Part shown: positions 30,887-40,372 of the stretch, in pieces
Layout of the letters: every line of letters begins with the position of its first letter
Position numbering within the stretch: position 1 is the stretch's first letter
Source: a virus
Direction: 5' to 3' (one strand)
IMG/VR virus record: IMGVR_UViG_3300028831_000229
Location: 53,942-117,941 of that record
Length of the DNA: 64,000 bases
The notes under the pieces: model-generated
Seen by the model: the letters and a program-made list of their open reading frames with translations, nothing else
Database searches by the model: none
Told to the model about the DNA's origin: nothing
Translations under genes and position numbers: made by a program

Positions 30887-33568
30887 ATGAAGCTCGTCAT
30901 CGACCTCTCGAAGGGCCGCCCGAAGGGGTCCACCAACAAGGACCACAAGTGGATCGCGCGCTACACGAACGCGAAAGGCGAGATCGTGCGCGTCTACCCG
31001 GACAAGCGGCATGGTGTGATGACGGACAAGGAGCAGCTCAAGCTGCATCCTGGTGTGTCGATCAACCAGGTCGTGAGCGACGTGATGATCGGCGGTCCGA
31101 CTGGTGAGACGAAGCGCGATGGTCGTCCGAGCGTGCGCGAAGGCGAGTTCGTGCGCTACGAGGTGGCACACGAGAGCGAGCTGCGTGACCCGCGCAATCG
31201 CGAGAACTACACGCGCGACGCGATCTCTCGCGAGAAGGTCGGGCAGTACCACGTGTTCGGCTATCCGAAGGTGCACGCCATCGAGCGCGATGAGAAAGAG
31301 AAGCCGGTGCGCTTCGCCGGCTACACGCACATCGAGTACCACCCGTCGGTGCGTGCGCACGGCTACCGGACGCCGAAGAAGATCGAAACCTTCAAGGTCG
31401 AGCCTCACGAGATCAAGACGACGGAGGAACAAGCTCCGCAACGCGGCTTCAACGCGGCGGAGCTGCCGCTCCATGGAGACCGTGGTCCTCAGCGCATCGC
31501 TGGCGGCTCTGTGTCCGGGCGCGGTCCGGTAGCGCCTCCGCACACGAAGAAGGAGCACGACTTCTCGATGGAGTCGATCGCTCGACGTGAGCAGATCGAG
31601 AACATGCGTCTCGACGAGCAGGTCGATCCGCTCTCGTTCGCGGCGAAGCTGTACGACAAGGCAGCGTTGAAGGCCAAGGAGAAGGCGACACCCGGTGCGC
31701 GTTCGGTGCTCGAGTTCCAGGACTGGCAGCTCGCGAAGTACCACGATCGTCAAGAGCTGATGGACAAGCTCCAGAAGCAACCTGTCGGCGCGCTCATCTC
31801 GCTCGGCTACGCCAAGCCGACTGCGACGTCTCGCAAGCTCAACGAGGCGCTCATCGCGGAATGGACGCCGATCATCATGGGCCTGAGCGGCGACAACTTC
31901 GCTGCGTTCAAGGAGACCGACGACTACCGCGCCGCGGCAGCGCGCGATGCAGAGCGCACGAAGCGCGGGCTCCAGCGCAACAAAGGAGGCACCGACTCGC
32001 GGAAGTACGTCAACGCGTACAAGCGAACCGTGGTGAGCGACCTCTTCCAGGCTGGCGCCGAGAAGCTGCTGCGCATCGCTCGGCAGTACGAGGTCGACAC
32101 GGAGAATCCGCGCCATCGCTTCGACAAGCTCGCCTACGCTTCGGTAGCGAATGAGATCCGCAAGCAGAGCCGCATCAAGGCAGAGGAAGCTGGCCTCCTC
32201 GTACCCGTGAAGCACGAAGGCGAGATCGAGCAGGCGATGCGCGAGAACGCGCGCGGCGGCGGATCGATGGAGCCGCTCTCGCCGCATGAGGCTGCCGAGC
32301 TGAAGCAAGTCACGCCGGTTGCGCGAACCGCGCTCGCCGAGATCATGCCGAAGCTCCCGGATGCATACAGGCGTGTCGTGGAGGCACGCCTGTGGCTCGA
32401 CGAGCCGTCGGACGGTGGCGTGCCATTGCTCGATGCTCCGCAGTCTCGCGCGGAGACGATGACGCGCAAGCAGCGTCACGAGAAGCTCGATGAGAAGATC
32501 GCAGAGGCTGAGGAGCGCGGAGAGACCGTGGCGCGCGACCGACGCAAGCCGCGTTCGTGGGAGCGCGAGTGGACCGGCTTCGGTTCGATCGCTGACAAGT
32601 ACCAGACCTGGATCGATCCAGAGACCGGTACCTCGTTCAACATCGACGAGTACAGTGTTGGCCACCAGCGTGAGGTACTCCAGAACTACTACCGCATGGG
32701 CGTCGCTCACATCATCCGCGAGCTGTCGGTGCCCGTGACGCGCACGAAGCCTGGGAAGCACGACGCGCCGGTTTCGCATCCTCGTGCGTTCCAGCCGAGC
32801 GCCGAGTGGAAGCAGCGCGAGAACCACGTCATCGTGCCGCTCACGAACAAGGAAATCGCGCGCCTCTCACCGGAGGAGCAACTGACCTACACCGCAGTCG
32901 GAGGTGAACCCCGTGTGCTCACGCAACAAGGCAAGGCTGTCAAGCGCTACCTCCAGATCGAGACCAAGCTGGCTACTCAGAATCGCCGTCGGTGGATGGC
33001 TCCTGGTCATCAGCGCGAGGTGGATACTTCGACCGTCTCGATCGAGAAGCTGAAGAAGCCGCGCGCCGTCGGTTGGAAGATCGAACACACCTCTCCGCTC
33101 GAGAACCAAGCGGTGCGCTTCTTCACGTCGTCGGCCAACCAGGCGCTGGCTGGTCGTCTCGGGATGCATGATCTGCACGAGTACGCGCAGCAGGTGCACC
33201 AGCAGAACGTCTCGCCGGGCACGTACGCGGAGAACCTCTACCGCCGAGCGCGAAAGCACTACAAGGTGTTCCACGAGGTCAACAACATGACCGACAAGCA
33301 GCTCGATCGTGAGCACAGCCAGCACGCGCGTCGTGTGCAGGTGCTTCAGAGCAAGCTGCGCACGGTGAAGGACGACGACACGCACAAGCGGATCCTCCAC
33401 GACATCTCGGTGTCCGAGGGGCGCGTGCACATCATGGACTTCGTTCGGCAGACGCGTGGCACCACCAAGAGCATGGTGGTCACCAAGAAGGACACCCCAT
33501 TGTCGCTCATCAAGGCGTTCCTCGACTACGACTTCGAGCTGGATCGGCTCGGTGTGGAGATGAACTGA
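30887..33568 (+). CDS. Large virion-associated protein, 893 aa, with sigma-70-region-2-like segment
   Basis: The N-terminus has DHKWIARYTNAKGEIVRVY, similar to short (R/K)-G-x-(I/V)-R-x-Y motifs of the next large proteins. Around residues 370-440 the sequence KYVNAYKRTVVSDLFQAGAE, followed by KLLRIARQYE and FDKLAYASVANEIRKQSR, strongly resembles sigma-70 region 2 (DLxQxGxxGLLRAVxxFD ... F.TYA). About residue 482 ALAEIMPKLPDAYRRVVEAR resembles the start of region 4, but no clear helix-turn-helix follows. Located between portal and other giant proteins; virion or injected function is inferred. Confidence 0.6.
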   Translation: MKLVIDLSKGRPKGSTNKDHKWIARYTNAKGEIVRVYPDKRHGVMTDKEQLKLHPGVSINQVVSDVMIGGPTGETKRDGRPSVREGEFVRYEVAHESELRDPRNRENYTRDAISREKVGQYHVFGYPKVHAIERDEKEKPVRFAGYTHIEYHPSVRAHGYRTPKKIETFKVEPHEIKTTEEQAPQRGFNAAELPLHGDRGPQRIAGGSVSGRGPVAPPHTKKEHDFSMESIARREQIENMRLDEQVDPLSFAAKLYDKAALKAKEKATPGARSVLEFQDWQLAKYHDRQELMDKLQKQPVGALISLGYAKPTATSRKLNEALIAEWTPIIMGLSGDNFAAFKETDDYRAAAARDAERTKRGLQRNKGGTDSRKYVNAYKRTVVSDLFQAGAEKLLRIARQYEVDTENPRHRFDKLAYASVANEIRKQSRIKAEEAGLLVPVKHEGEIEQAMRENARGGGSMEPLSPHEAAELKQVTPVARTALAEIMPKLPDAYRRVVEARLWLDEPSDGGVPLLDAPQSRAETMTRKQRHEKLDEKIAEAEERGETVARDRRKPRSWEREWTGFGSIADKYQTWIDPETGTSFNIDEYSVGHQREVLQNYYRMGVAHIIRELSVPVTRTKPGKHDAPVSHPRAFQPSAEWKQRENHVIVPLTNKEIARLSPEEQLTYTAVGGEPRVLTQQGKAVKRYLQIETKLATQNRRRWMAPGHQREVDTSTVSIEKLKKPRAVGWKIEHTSPLENQAVRFFTSSANQALAGRLGMHDLHEYAQQVHQQNVSPGTYAENLYRRARKHYKVFHEVNNMTDKQLDREHSQHARRVQVLQSKLRTVKDDDTHKRILHDISVSEGRVHIMDFVRQTRGTTKSMVVTKKDTPLSLIKAFLDYDFELDRLGVEMN

Positions 33569-36500
33569 TGCGGATGCACAAGCCAGCTACCGTTCTTCCT
33601 CTGCGTATCGCGCAGGTCCCGCTGCCGGCGTACCCGGTGCTCGGCAACATCAAGCCTGGTGGCGTGCTGCTCAGCGGCAAGCTCGCGAGCGCGGTCGACA
33701 CGCTCAAGCTGGACACGCGCGACATGCCGCCGTCGCGCTTCAAGAGCGTGCGTGACGACATCTCGCGCTACAGCCCGATCCCTGTGACGCGTGTGGCGTT
33801 GCGACGCAGCGAGCACGCGTACATCGGGATCATCGACTCGAACAACGAGCCGTACATCTTCGCGCTCAACAGCCAGGGCATCCTCGTCAAGCGCGCGCCG
33901 GACGCCGAGCACGCGTGGCAGCTGTTCGACCACTACATGGATGCCGAGCGCGCAACGGCGCTCGAGACACGGCGCTACGTCGCGGCCAAGGAGCAAGCAT
34001 CACTCGTCATCAAGGCCGACATCAAGCAGCCGGGTTCACGTGGCGGGAAGTTCTACTTCGACAAGCACGGCAAGGTGCGCTACGGCAAGCAGCCGATGCA
34101 CGATCACCACGTGCACGTCGAACTGCCGGCAAAGCACGAGCTGGAAGGTGACGCGGCAGAGCTGCACAAGCACGTTCGCAAGCAGAACCCTGCCACCGTA
34201 CACGAGGCGCGGAAGCACATCCGGTCGTGGATCAAGGACAACTACAGCGCGAACGCCAAGCAGATCGATCAGACGACCGCGCACATGCTGCGCTACTTCC
34301 ACGAGGAGGGTGCGCTCCACCTGCACCAGCACGATACGCAGCCGACCGCACAGCCGACCAAGGACGTTCCGCACTTCTTCAAGAAGCGCGAGGCGCTCAC
34401 GCGTCCGGTTCTGCCATCACCGTTCGACGCGCAAGGGACGCGTCTCCTGGTCAACGGATCGCCTGTGCGGCTGTCGGCTGACGCCGAGCACGCGTGCTAC
34501 GCGTTCGCCAAGCGCTTCCTCGTCAACGAAGGCACGGTGAAGGGTCACGCCGAGTTCGTGCGTGGCTTCGAGAAGAGTCTCCAGTCGATGGGCGTGCCGA
34601 AGGGCACCTACGACTACAAGAACTTCGTCAAGCGCATCACCACCGAGCCGGAGAAGGAGAAGGCACCGAAGAGCAAGGAGCAGCCGACGCCGAAGACGCA
34701 TCCTCACCTCTTCATCAAGCAGGACGGTCAGTTCGTCCGACTCTCGGACGTTCGGACGCCGGCAGGTAACTTCTACACCGGCAAGGGCAAGCGCGGTACG
34801 TGGGCTCGTGCTCTGCGCGAAGAGGACATCACGATGAACGTCGCCAACGGCGGCGCTCCGAAGGGTTGGAAGGGCAAGGTCATCTTCGATCCCACGAAGG
34901 ACTACTACCTCACGTGGCGTCATCCCGACACCGACGAGATCGGCTACGTCTATCCGTCGCGCGCGTCTGCCTACCAGAGGAAGTTCGAGGAGGCGTCGAA
35001 GCTCGGTCTCAACATCGACCGCATCCGCGAAGGCGTGGTGCGTGACATCGAGAAGAGCGGCAACAGCATGCCGGAGCGCGTCGCAGCGCTCTGCACCTAC
35101 TTGATCGACAAGGAGCACTTCCGCGTGGGAGAAGAGTCGCACGCTGAGGACACCGGCACGTTCGGTATCGGCTCGCTGCGCGTCGAGCACGTGAAGGTGG
35201 ACGGCAAGCACGTCATCTTCGATTTCCCGGGGAAGAAGGATGAGCCGTGGCGCCGCGTCGTCGACTTCAGCAAGATGCCGGAGGCGCTCCACATCATCAA
35301 GAGCTGCCTGGCGCACAAGCACAAGAAGGATCGCGTCTGGGAAGAGCTGGGTGGTGGCTGGTCGGTGGACAGCAAGGTCATCAACGAGTATCTCGACGGC
35401 TACTCGAAGGACGGCGTGAAGTTCACGGCGAAGATGTTCCGCACGTTCCACGCGAACAAGTACATGAAGAAGATGCTCGACACCCTCGAGACGCTGGCCG
35501 CAGAGCACGGCTGGGATGATGCGACGGTGAAGAAGATCTACAAGGGGTTCAAGGTCAACGACAGAGCCGGCAAGAAGCTGCTCGACATGAAGGCGCCTGG
35601 TGGCGGCACGGTGCGCCAGGCACTCGGTCTCGAGGAGAATCACGGCGCCAAGGGCAAAGGCAAGGCGATCATCGGCGTGCTTCCGACCATCGCAACGAAG
35701 CTCGGTCACACGGTGTCCAGCTGCCGCAACAGCTACATCGATCCGGTGCTCGTGACGCCGTTCGGCGCGAAGCATGGATGGGACGAGCGCACGCTCGGCG
35801 AGAAGAAGACGCGTGACGATCTTCCGGCGTTCGAGAAGAAGCACGTCGCGAAGCCGGCGAAGCAACCGAAGGCGCCTGCATCGCCGATGAAGAAGGCCGG
35901 GATTCCGAGCCATCAAGAGCTGGCAAAGGCCAGCGAGAAGCTGCTGACCAAGGTCACGCAGAAGCACGCCGATCTGGCTCCCATGATCGATAGCTACAAG
36001 GAGACGGCGATCAAGCGGCGCTGGAACGTGCCGGCAGAAGCGTGTGGCAATTGCGATCGTGCGACCGGAGAGTTCGTCTCACAGGCACCGGCGTCGGCTG
36101 GCTTGAAGAAGTACCGCTTCGACACCTTCACGCCGGAGGGTATCGCGCGCGTTCAGAAGCTGTACGGGATGAGCGACAAGACCATCGCCGAGATGCGGAA
36201 GCGTGACCGCAAGTCGATCAAGGACGGTCACGCTGATCCGGAAGACATGTTCCACGAAGTCGCGGTCACGCCAGACGGCACCGTGATCGACTGGACGGCC
36301 AATCAGTTTGCACAGAGCGACAAGACGCTGCCCGTTCCTTTTGTGTACAAGATTGACCACACAAAGAACAGCAAGCCGCACAGCGGCATCGAGGACGAGG
36401 AGGCGTACGCGAAGGCGCTGCCGTACGGTCACGTGGCCTACGCGCGGCACTCGAAGACCGGCAAGCTCGTCCAGGTGAAGGCGAAGGGCGTGAAGCCGGT

Positions 36501-39144
36501 GCAGATGAACACGCAGGCACCTTTCCTTGTGCACCCCGATCAGCAGCCGTTCCATCCCAAGAAGAACGAGAAGGACTACAAGGTCTGGCGCACCGTGCAT
36601 GATGCGAAGCCGCAGACCTACGACGAGACGGTCCGCGCGATTCACGGCGCGATCAAGCACCACTTCGGCGCGGATGACGAAGAGCTGACCGACAGCGTGG
36701 TGGATCATTTCCAAGAGGAAGGGGCGATGCACGCGCCGGATCATGAGCCAGAGGACAGCGTTGACGAAGATGACGATCACATCAAGCGTGACTATCTCAA
36801 GATCGACCACGGGAAGTACGCGACCGACATCGCAAATGCACGCTCTGCGGCACACGGCGCCGTTCTCTCCGCAGCACGCAACGCTGTGTACGAAGCTCAC
36901 GGTGCGCATCTCTTCACGGCATACACGGAGCGGTTGTTCCGTGATCGGAAGGAGACTCCGTACGGCGGGTTCAAGATCGACGAAGGCGTGCACCAGCTGG
37001 CCGATCAAGCTCAGGCGAATGTGCAGGAGGAGGCGCAACGTGCAGGCGACGAGGCTGAGCGTCAAGCAGGAGAGCACGCCGATCAGGACATCGCAGACAG
37101 ACGGCACGCGAACGAGATGCTCCGGCAAGGGCTTGTCACGTTCGAGCACATCGATCCGACGCCGGCTGAGCACGCGCTCGAACGTATGAACGATGCGCTT
37201 CCGAAGGTGATTACTCAGATCAGTAACGCCATAAAGCAGGTCGCACCAGCGTTGGCATCGTTCTACGACGTGGAGAACAAGTTCGAGGATGAACCGGAGC
37301 ACGAGGACGTTACCTTCGAGCGGTCGGATGTCAGTGACCCGGAGACCGACCTCTCTGAGATCCTCGACTTCATGAGCAACTACGGTGGCGACGACGCTGT
37401 TACCAGTGATGACTTGGAGCCGGAGTCTGTCGATTTGCCGGAACTCCCCGATGAGCCGTCCTTTGACGGCGATGATGAAGAGGACGCGGAAGACGACGAG
37501 ACCTACCAAGCCGAGTTGGCAGCGTACAACGGTGTGATCAAACAGCGCGCGGCTACGCTGAATGCTGCACGCTTGAAGTATGCCGAGCAAGCCGTGACCG
37601 GGCTGTCGAAGTTGGAGACGGTGCTGAAGAACGCGACAGCGACGCTCAAGGCCAGAGGGAAGGAGGCGACCGCTGCACGCGAGAAGCTCGAGAAGGACTT
37701 CGATGAGAAGACCGGTGACGGCAGCTTCGATGACGATCTGGTGTTCATGAACCAGAAGGAGTTCCCGCAGGTCGCGAAGGAGATGAACCCAGAGGAAGAG
37801 GAGGACGAAGAGATCGCTGATGAAGGTGAAGGCGATGAAGGCGACGAGGAAGAGGAGCCGCAGGAGGACGCGCGCTATGACGACGCACGTCGTGCTGCGC
37901 AGACACTGCGTGACCACGTCAGAAGCATCATCGACGGTGACTTCGAGAGCGCGTACGACGGTGAAGAAGTCACCACGGGTCTGGAGTCCGCAGTTGAGCA
38001 GGTGCGCACCTTGCGGAAGGAGTACGCCTCGGTCATCAAGAAACTGTCGAAGAAGAAAGGCAAGGTCTCCAAGGCGGTTCCGATCATCCAGCGACCGGGC
38101 GTACGCGGTGGCCATTTCCACTTCAACACGAAGGGCAAGGTCGTCTACGAACGGCACATCACATACAACGCGCCAGCTCGGTCATGGCGTGGCTTCGATG
38201 ACCTGGCGTTTCGTCGTGTGATGGACGAGCACAAGCACGTCGAGGTCGCGCACAAGAAGCACGTCAAGCGTCTGGCTGACGAAATGAAGACCCTGCGTGC
38301 AAAGAAGCAGATCGTTCCGAAGCACCGCCGTGCAGCTCTTCAGCTGAAGATCAACAAGCTACGCGCTCAGCAGCTCGACCATCGCATGGTCGTTGCTGCT
38401 GCTCGCGAGCAGCGGCTGCGCGTCAACAAGCAGCGAGCTGTTGCGAAGCAGAAGTTCGTGGCTACCCAGCGCCTGGCCTCGAAGAAGAAGCAGACCGCGA
38501 CGGCGAGGAAGCGTAAGCGCGAGATGATCATGCCGATTGGCGTGGGCATGGGGATCGGCACGCACACGATCAGGGAGAAGCCGGTAAAGCCGAAGGTCAA
38601 GACGTTGGAGCGCATGGTCTATCGCAAGGACGTGGAGACCGATCCACCTGTGAAGGAAGCGCCGAAGGTCGAGCCTGCGCCAGAACAGGAGCCCAAGAAG
38701 GAGCCGCAGACCGCACAGGAGCGCGCAGCAGCTGCAAGCGCTGCCAAGTGGGATCCGCAGTCCAGGTCGTGGGTGGTCAACGGGAAACCGATGGTCACGC
38801 CGGCTTCGGAGAAGTACCGCGAGGCTCCTCGCGAAGTGGTGTCCTACAAGCAGAAGACCTACGAGGAGCAGGTGGCCGAAGAGCAGCGAAAGCGTGCGTA
38901 CTTCGACGCGAGCGCCAAGCGTGCCCGAGCGAAATACGAGGCGCTGCGTGCAGCCAAGGAAGCGGAGGTCGTGCACCAGAAGGAGCACGCACCACCGCCT
39001 GTGGAGGAGAAAGAAGCCCAGGGCATGAAGAAGCGCGGCGTGCTCTCCAAGCTCGGTGGCCTCTTCCGTCGGAAGAAGGACACTGGCACAATCACCGCGT
39101 CGTTCGTGGACTCGCACAACATCTTCAAGGTGAGCTACCTATGA
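33568..39144 (+). CDS. Giant polyvalent protein with type IB topoisomerase and papain-like domains
   Basis: 1858 residues. At about 156-173 is the motif GSRGGK...GKVRYG. Residues about 376-750 form a type IB topoisomerase: R519 (FRVG), K556 (FPGKK), R625 (FRTFHA), H714 and Y723 (RNSYIDP). The R-K spacing of 37 and H-Y spacing of 9 match vaccinia topoisomerase. Residues about 815-920 carry CGNC (C829), HEVAV (H896) and IDWTANQF (D908, Q913), a papain/transglutaminase-like set. Two EEGA(L/M)H segments (near 248 and 1053) look like an internal repeat. From about 1330 it is acidic, then coiled-coil; a second motif copy is at 1511-1528. It starts one base before the previous stop ends. Confidence 0.85.
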   Translation: MRMHKPATVLPLRIAQVPLPAYPVLGNIKPGGVLLSGKLASAVDTLKLDTRDMPPSRFKSVRDDISRYSPIPVTRVALRRSEHAYIGIIDSNNEPYIFALNSQGILVKRAPDAEHAWQLFDHYMDAERATALETRRYVAAKEQASLVIKADIKQPGSRGGKFYFDKHGKVRYGKQPMHDHHVHVELPAKHELEGDAAELHKHVRKQNPATVHEARKHIRSWIKDNYSANAKQIDQTTAHMLRYFHEEGALHLHQHDTQPTAQPTKDVPHFFKKREALTRPVLPSPFDAQGTRLLVNGSPVRLSADAEHACYAFAKRFLVNEGTVKGHAEFVRGFEKSLQSMGVPKGTYDYKNFVKRITTEPEKEKAPKSKEQPTPKTHPHLFIKQDGQFVRLSDVRTPAGNFYTGKGKRGTWARALREEDITMNVANGGAPKGWKGKVIFDPTKDYYLTWRHPDTDEIGYVYPSRASAYQRKFEEASKLGLNIDRIREGVVRDIEKSGNSMPERVAALCTYLIDKEHFRVGEESHAEDTGTFGIGSLRVEHVKVDGKHVIFDFPGKKDEPWRRVVDFSKMPEALHIIKSCLAHKHKKDRVWEELGGGWSVDSKVINEYLDGYSKDGVKFTAKMFRTFHANKYMKKMLDTLETLAAEHGWDDATVKKIYKGFKVNDRAGKKLLDMKAPGGGTVRQALGLEENHGAKGKGKAIIGVLPTIATKLGHTVSSCRNSYIDPVLVTPFGAKHGWDERTLGEKKTRDDLPAFEKKHVAKPAKQPKAPASPMKKAGIPSHQELAKASEKLLTKVTQKHADLAPMIDSYKETAIKRRWNVPAEACGNCDRATGEFVSQAPASAGLKKYRFDTFTPEGIARVQKLYGMSDKTIAEMRKRDRKSIKDGHADPEDMFHEVAVTPDGTVIDWTANQFAQSDKTLPVPFVYKIDHTKNSKPHSGIEDEEAYAKALPYGHVAYARHSKTGKLVQVKAKGVKPVQMNTQAPFLVHPDQQPFHPKKNEKDYKVWRTVHDAKPQTYDETVRAIHGAIKHHFGADDEELTDSVVDHFQEEGAMHAPDHEPEDSVDEDDDHIKRDYLKIDHGKYATDIANARSAAHGAVLSAARNAVYEAHGAHLFTAYTERLFRDRKETPYGGFKIDEGVHQLADQAQANVQEEAQRAGDEAERQAGEHADQDIADRRHANEMLRQGLVTFEHIDPTPAEHALERMNDALPKVITQISNAIKQVAPALASFYDVENKFEDEPEHEDVTFERSDVSDPETDLSEILDFMSNYGGDDAVTSDDLEPESVDLPELPDEPSFDGDDEEDAEDDETYQAELAAYNGVIKQRAATLNAARLKYAEQAVTGLSKLETVLKNATATLKARGKEATAAREKLEKDFDEKTGDGSFDDDLVFMNQKEFPQVAKEMNPEEEEDEEIADEGEGDEGDEEEEPQEDARYDDARRAAQTLRDHVRSIIDGDFESAYDGEEVTTGLESAVEQVRTLRKEYASVIKKLSKKKGKVSKAVPIIQRPGVRGGHFHFNTKGKVVYERHITYNAPARSWRGFDDLAFRRVMDEHKHVEVAHKKHVKRLADEMKTLRAKKQIVPKHRRAALQLKINKLRAQQLDHRMVVAAAREQRLRVNKQRAVAKQKFVATQRLASKKKQTATARKRKREMIMPIGVGMGIGTHTIREKPVKPKVKTLERMVYRKDVETDPPVKEAPKVEPAPEQEPKKEPQTAQERAAAASAAKWDPQSRSWVVNGKPMVTPASEKYREAPREVVSYKQKTYEEQVAEEQRKRAYFDASAKRARAKYEALRAAKEAEVVHQKEHAPPPVEEKEAQGMKKRGVLSKLGGLFRRKKDTGTITASFVDSHNIFKVSYL

Positions 39145-39863
39145 GCAACTACCGCGCCTACTACGCGTACGACGGTGACGAAGAGCGCTACCTGCGCTTT
39201 CTCGAAGCACCGGGCGACGGCCTCGGGATGGTTCTCGGCGACGCGCCAACCGTGGAGGACGTGTTGGCTCGTGGCGGTACCGTCTTCGTGAAGGCGATGA
39301 AGGAAGAGCAGCCACCGAAGCTCGTCATCACCGATCGCAAGAAGAAGTGCATGAAGTGCGGTAGCCGCGAGTGGACCGACATGCACAAGGACGGCGTGGG
39401 CGACTGTTGCGACAAGCGCATGCGCAAGGCACTGCCGAAGAAGGACAAGAGCGCGGCGCCAGCCAAGAAGGCGAAGTCGTCCAAGGCCAACAAGCAGGTC
39501 GCCGGCAAGACCGGCAAGGTGCGCAGCTCGTACCCGCAGGAAGCCGGCGGTCAGCCGGCACCGCAACCGACGCCGCAAGAGCAGTCGGCTCCTCCGAAGC
39601 CGAACCCGGCGCGCACGCCGCCGGATGCCGAAGAGGGACCGCCGATCGCCAGTCCGAGCGAGCTGGCGAACATCCTCGGCACGCCGGTGACGTCGTTGCA
39701 GCGCATCGCGCACCGGTTCCGCGACAACAAGAAGCTCGGCGGACGGTCGGGCTTCGTGACCTTCATGAAGACGCGCCTGAAGCGCATGGCCAACAAGCAC
39801 AAGCTCGACGGAGATTACTTCGGGCTGATCTACGACGCGCTGTGCCCCAAGAAGCCGGCGTGA
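39141..39863 (+). CDS. Hypothetical protein with zinc site, 240 aa
   Basis: ATGA overlap with the giant protein. N-terminal region ends with KKCMKCGSREW and GDCCDKRM, a zinc site. The middle is Lys/Ala/Pro-rich, followed by a C-terminal helical domain (LANILGTPVTSLQRIAHRFR, like a small helix-turn-helix). Possibly a virion partner of the giant protein. Confidence 0.6.
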   Translation: MSNYRAYYAYDGDEERYLRFLEAPGDGLGMVLGDAPTVEDVLARGGTVFVKAMKEEQPPKLVITDRKKKCMKCGSREWTDMHKDGVGDCCDKRMRKALPKKDKSAAPAKKAKSSKANKQVAGKTGKVRSSYPQEAGGQPAPQPTPQEQSAPPKPNPARTPPDAEEGPPIASPSELANILGTPVTSLQRIAHRFRDNKKLGGRSGFVTFMKTRLKRMANKHKLDGDYFGLIYDALCPKKPA

Positions 39864-39888
39864 CCTAACCCCTGAATGCTGGCATACT
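39860..39888 (+). promoter_or_regulatory. Candidate promoter
   Basis: GTGACC at 39860-39865, a 17-base spacer and CATACT at 39883-39888; contains TGCTGGCA (39877-39884). It would transcribe 39910 and the helicase region. Confidence 0.4.
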
Positions 39889-39909
39889 AGCCAGGCTGGA
39901 GACCCACCG

Positions 39910-40302
39910 ATGCCAGGAAAGCACACCGCCAAGCAGAAGCGCCAAGCGAAGCACGTCGCAGCTTCGGAGCGCGCTCGCGGCATGAGCCCGAAGAGAGCCG
40001 AGAGCGTCGGCTGGGCCACCGTGAACAAGCAGAAGAAAACGCGCAAGTCCTTCGACGTGATCTCGTTGGACGAAGCGCACGCTCGCCTTCGGAAGGACAT
40101 GGGCGGAGGAGGCGGCGAGGTGAAACCGCAGGTGAGCGCGACGCCGTTCAATCGACGTCGTGCGCCGAAGGAGACGGTCAGGATGAAACCGATCACCAAC
40201 GCGGAAGCCGCTGCGAACCTTCGCGCCGGCAAGTTCCACGAGAAGTCGCTCACCCTCGGTCTCACGCAACTCGCGCGCGCCTTGCGCAAGGCGCGGCGGT
40301 AA
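39910..40302 (+). CDS. Small basic protein, 130 aa
   Basis: The N-terminus KQKRQAKHVAASERARGMSP followed by KRAESVGWATVNKQ matches a short module often annotated as a plasmid-stabilisation-type protein. The remainder is basic with a C-terminal helix (LTQLARALRKARR). Role unknown; it lies in the head cargo region. Confidence 0.55.
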   Translation: MPGKHTAKQKRQAKHVAASERARGMSPKRAESVGWATVNKQKKTRKSFDVISLDEAHARLRKDMGGGGGEVKPQVSATPFNRRRAPKETVRMKPITNAEAAANLRAGKFHEKSLTLGLTQLARALRKARR

Positions 40303-40325
40303 CAGGATCAACCACCGCAAGCGTC

Positions 40326-40360
40326 GAGTGACGCTGGCGGGCATCAATGCAACGTCACTC
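40326..40360. repeat. 8-bp inverted repeat before 40373
   Basis: GAGTGACG (40326-40333) and CGTCACTC (40353-40360) are exact inverse copies with a 19-base spacer; a smaller hairpin (GCGTC-GAGT-GACGC) overlaps the left arm. It falls just before the ribosome binding site of the next gene and may influence its translation. Confidence 0.5.
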
Positions 40361-40372
40361 ACGGAGAACATC

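Noticed and set aside
29156-32827. Two long leftward open frames opposite the portal and the 893-residue protein
   Set aside because: Antisense shadows; no ribosome binding site or motif.
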